The notes beneath the pieces were generated by a model, which did no database searches, was not told the origin of the DNA, and saw nothing but the letters and a program-made list of their open reading frames with translations. Both the position numbers and the translations under genes were made by a program. Shown here piece after piece: positions 13,105 through 13,357 of a DNA stretch of 13,357 nucleotides. The stretch's first letter is position 1; every line of letters starts with the position of its first letter. The stretch comes from DATDYA01 sp035289165 (GTDB taxonomy: Bacteria > Patescibacteriota > Patescibacteriia > Magasanikbacterales > GWA2-37-8), in assembly GCA_035289165.1 (NCBI GenBank), contig DATDYA010000044.1, positions 1 to 13,357 of the forward strand, in the 5' to 3' direction.

Positions 13105-13355
13105 TACTCGCTACACGCGAACAGACCGTCGCCGCCCCAGTCGTTGTCGAGCCAGTTGAAGCTCAGGATCCAGCGGCCGCCGACGAAGCGGAGGTAAGCG
13201 ACGTACAGGTCGCCATGCGGACCGCGCAGGACGTTTCCGGGGAGCGGAATGTAGCTCCCTTGGAACTCGACGGAGAGCTTCTCCTGCTCCGCCAGGATCC
13301 GTTTCCCGTCCGCGAGTCCGAGGTTGCCCCCGACCCCGACGGCCCGTCGGCGCAT
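13104..13355 (-). CDS. Unknown small GC-rich gene (83 codons visible, probably incomplete at 5' end)
   Basis: The frame runs from ATG 13355, two bases inside the window edge, to TAG 13106-13104. The protein has 83 residues and ends NWLDNDWGGDGLFACSE. The segment SYIPLPGNVLRGPHGDLYVAYLRFVGGRWILSFNWL alternates in a beta manner and is aromatic-rich, suggesting a small beta domain. I do not recognise the family. It is about 64% GC against about 45% for htpX next door, and is non-coding in other frames by composition. The ribosome site, if any, lies outside the window, so the true start cannot be settled. Its 3' flank of two successive large hairpins copies the layout seen after csx3. Confidence 0.6.
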   Translation of the reverse strand: MRRRAVGVGGNLGLADGKRILAEQEKLSVEFQGSYIPLPGNVLRGPHGDLYVAYLRFVGGRWILSFNWLDNDWGGDGLFACSE

Positions 13356-13357
13356 TT

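Noticed and set aside
1..13357. CRISPR array to go with csx3
   Set aside because: I found no regularly spaced direct repeats anywhere in the window; only inverted repeats are seen.
12840..13357. DGR template/variable repeat pair
   Set aside because: No near-identical repeat differing at adenines was found, and no C-type lectin target gene is present.

Overview
The window looks like a chromosomal segment of a Candidate Phyla Radiation (Patescibacteria) type bacterium. The core genes are AT-leaning, tightly packed and mostly lack Shine-Dalgarno sequences. They include pheS-pheT, a short RseP-type M50 protease, lemA-htpX and a giant gene of unknown function. The C-terminal scrap of a reverse transcriptase resembling those of diversity-generating retroelements also fits this group. 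The assignment is inference; there is no rRNA or other taxonomic marker here.

Layout. (i) 1-860, minus strand: the start of an unknown gene, preceded by a P-loop NTPase that I read as the partner or C-terminal domain type found with Csx3/Crn3. (ii) About 975-1670: a GC-rich island, roughly 69% GC by hand count inside its gene, encoding a small Csx3/Crn3-like cyclic-oligoadenylate ring nuclease. It has a strong Shine-Dalgarno sequence, a long structured leader and large hairpins at its 3' end. (iii) 1736-1861: a near-consensus sigma70 promoter followed about 90 nt later by a terminator, which makes either a small RNA or an attenuator upstream of csx3. (iv) 1933-2468: a small one-helix membrane protein with its own promoter and terminator. 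(v) 11298 down to 2496: a minus-strand gene run of 96-aa unknown, rseP, pheS, pheT and a 1244-aa unknown, with gaps of 9-25 bp. (vi) 11252-12843: lemA and htpX on the plus strand, driven from a promoter that overlaps the divergent operon promoter. (vii) 12840-12968: a 42-codon reverse-transcriptase C-terminal remnant, minus strand. (viii) 12984 to the end: a second GC-rich island, again a small minus-strand gene whose TAG stop sits at a large hairpin followed by a second hairpin.

The most interesting region is 128-1861. The two halves of what is elsewhere (from memory) a single Csx3-plus-P-loop protein appear as two neighbouring genes. Their base compositions are very different (csx3 about 69% GC, P-loop about 45%), each has its own apparent promoter, and no CRISPR array or other cas gene is visible. 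This could be a stand-alone cyclic-oligoadenylate signalling or anti-signalling module. The two GC-rich islands share a gene-plus-double-hairpin architecture and may be examples of one kind of mobile or horizontally spread cassette.
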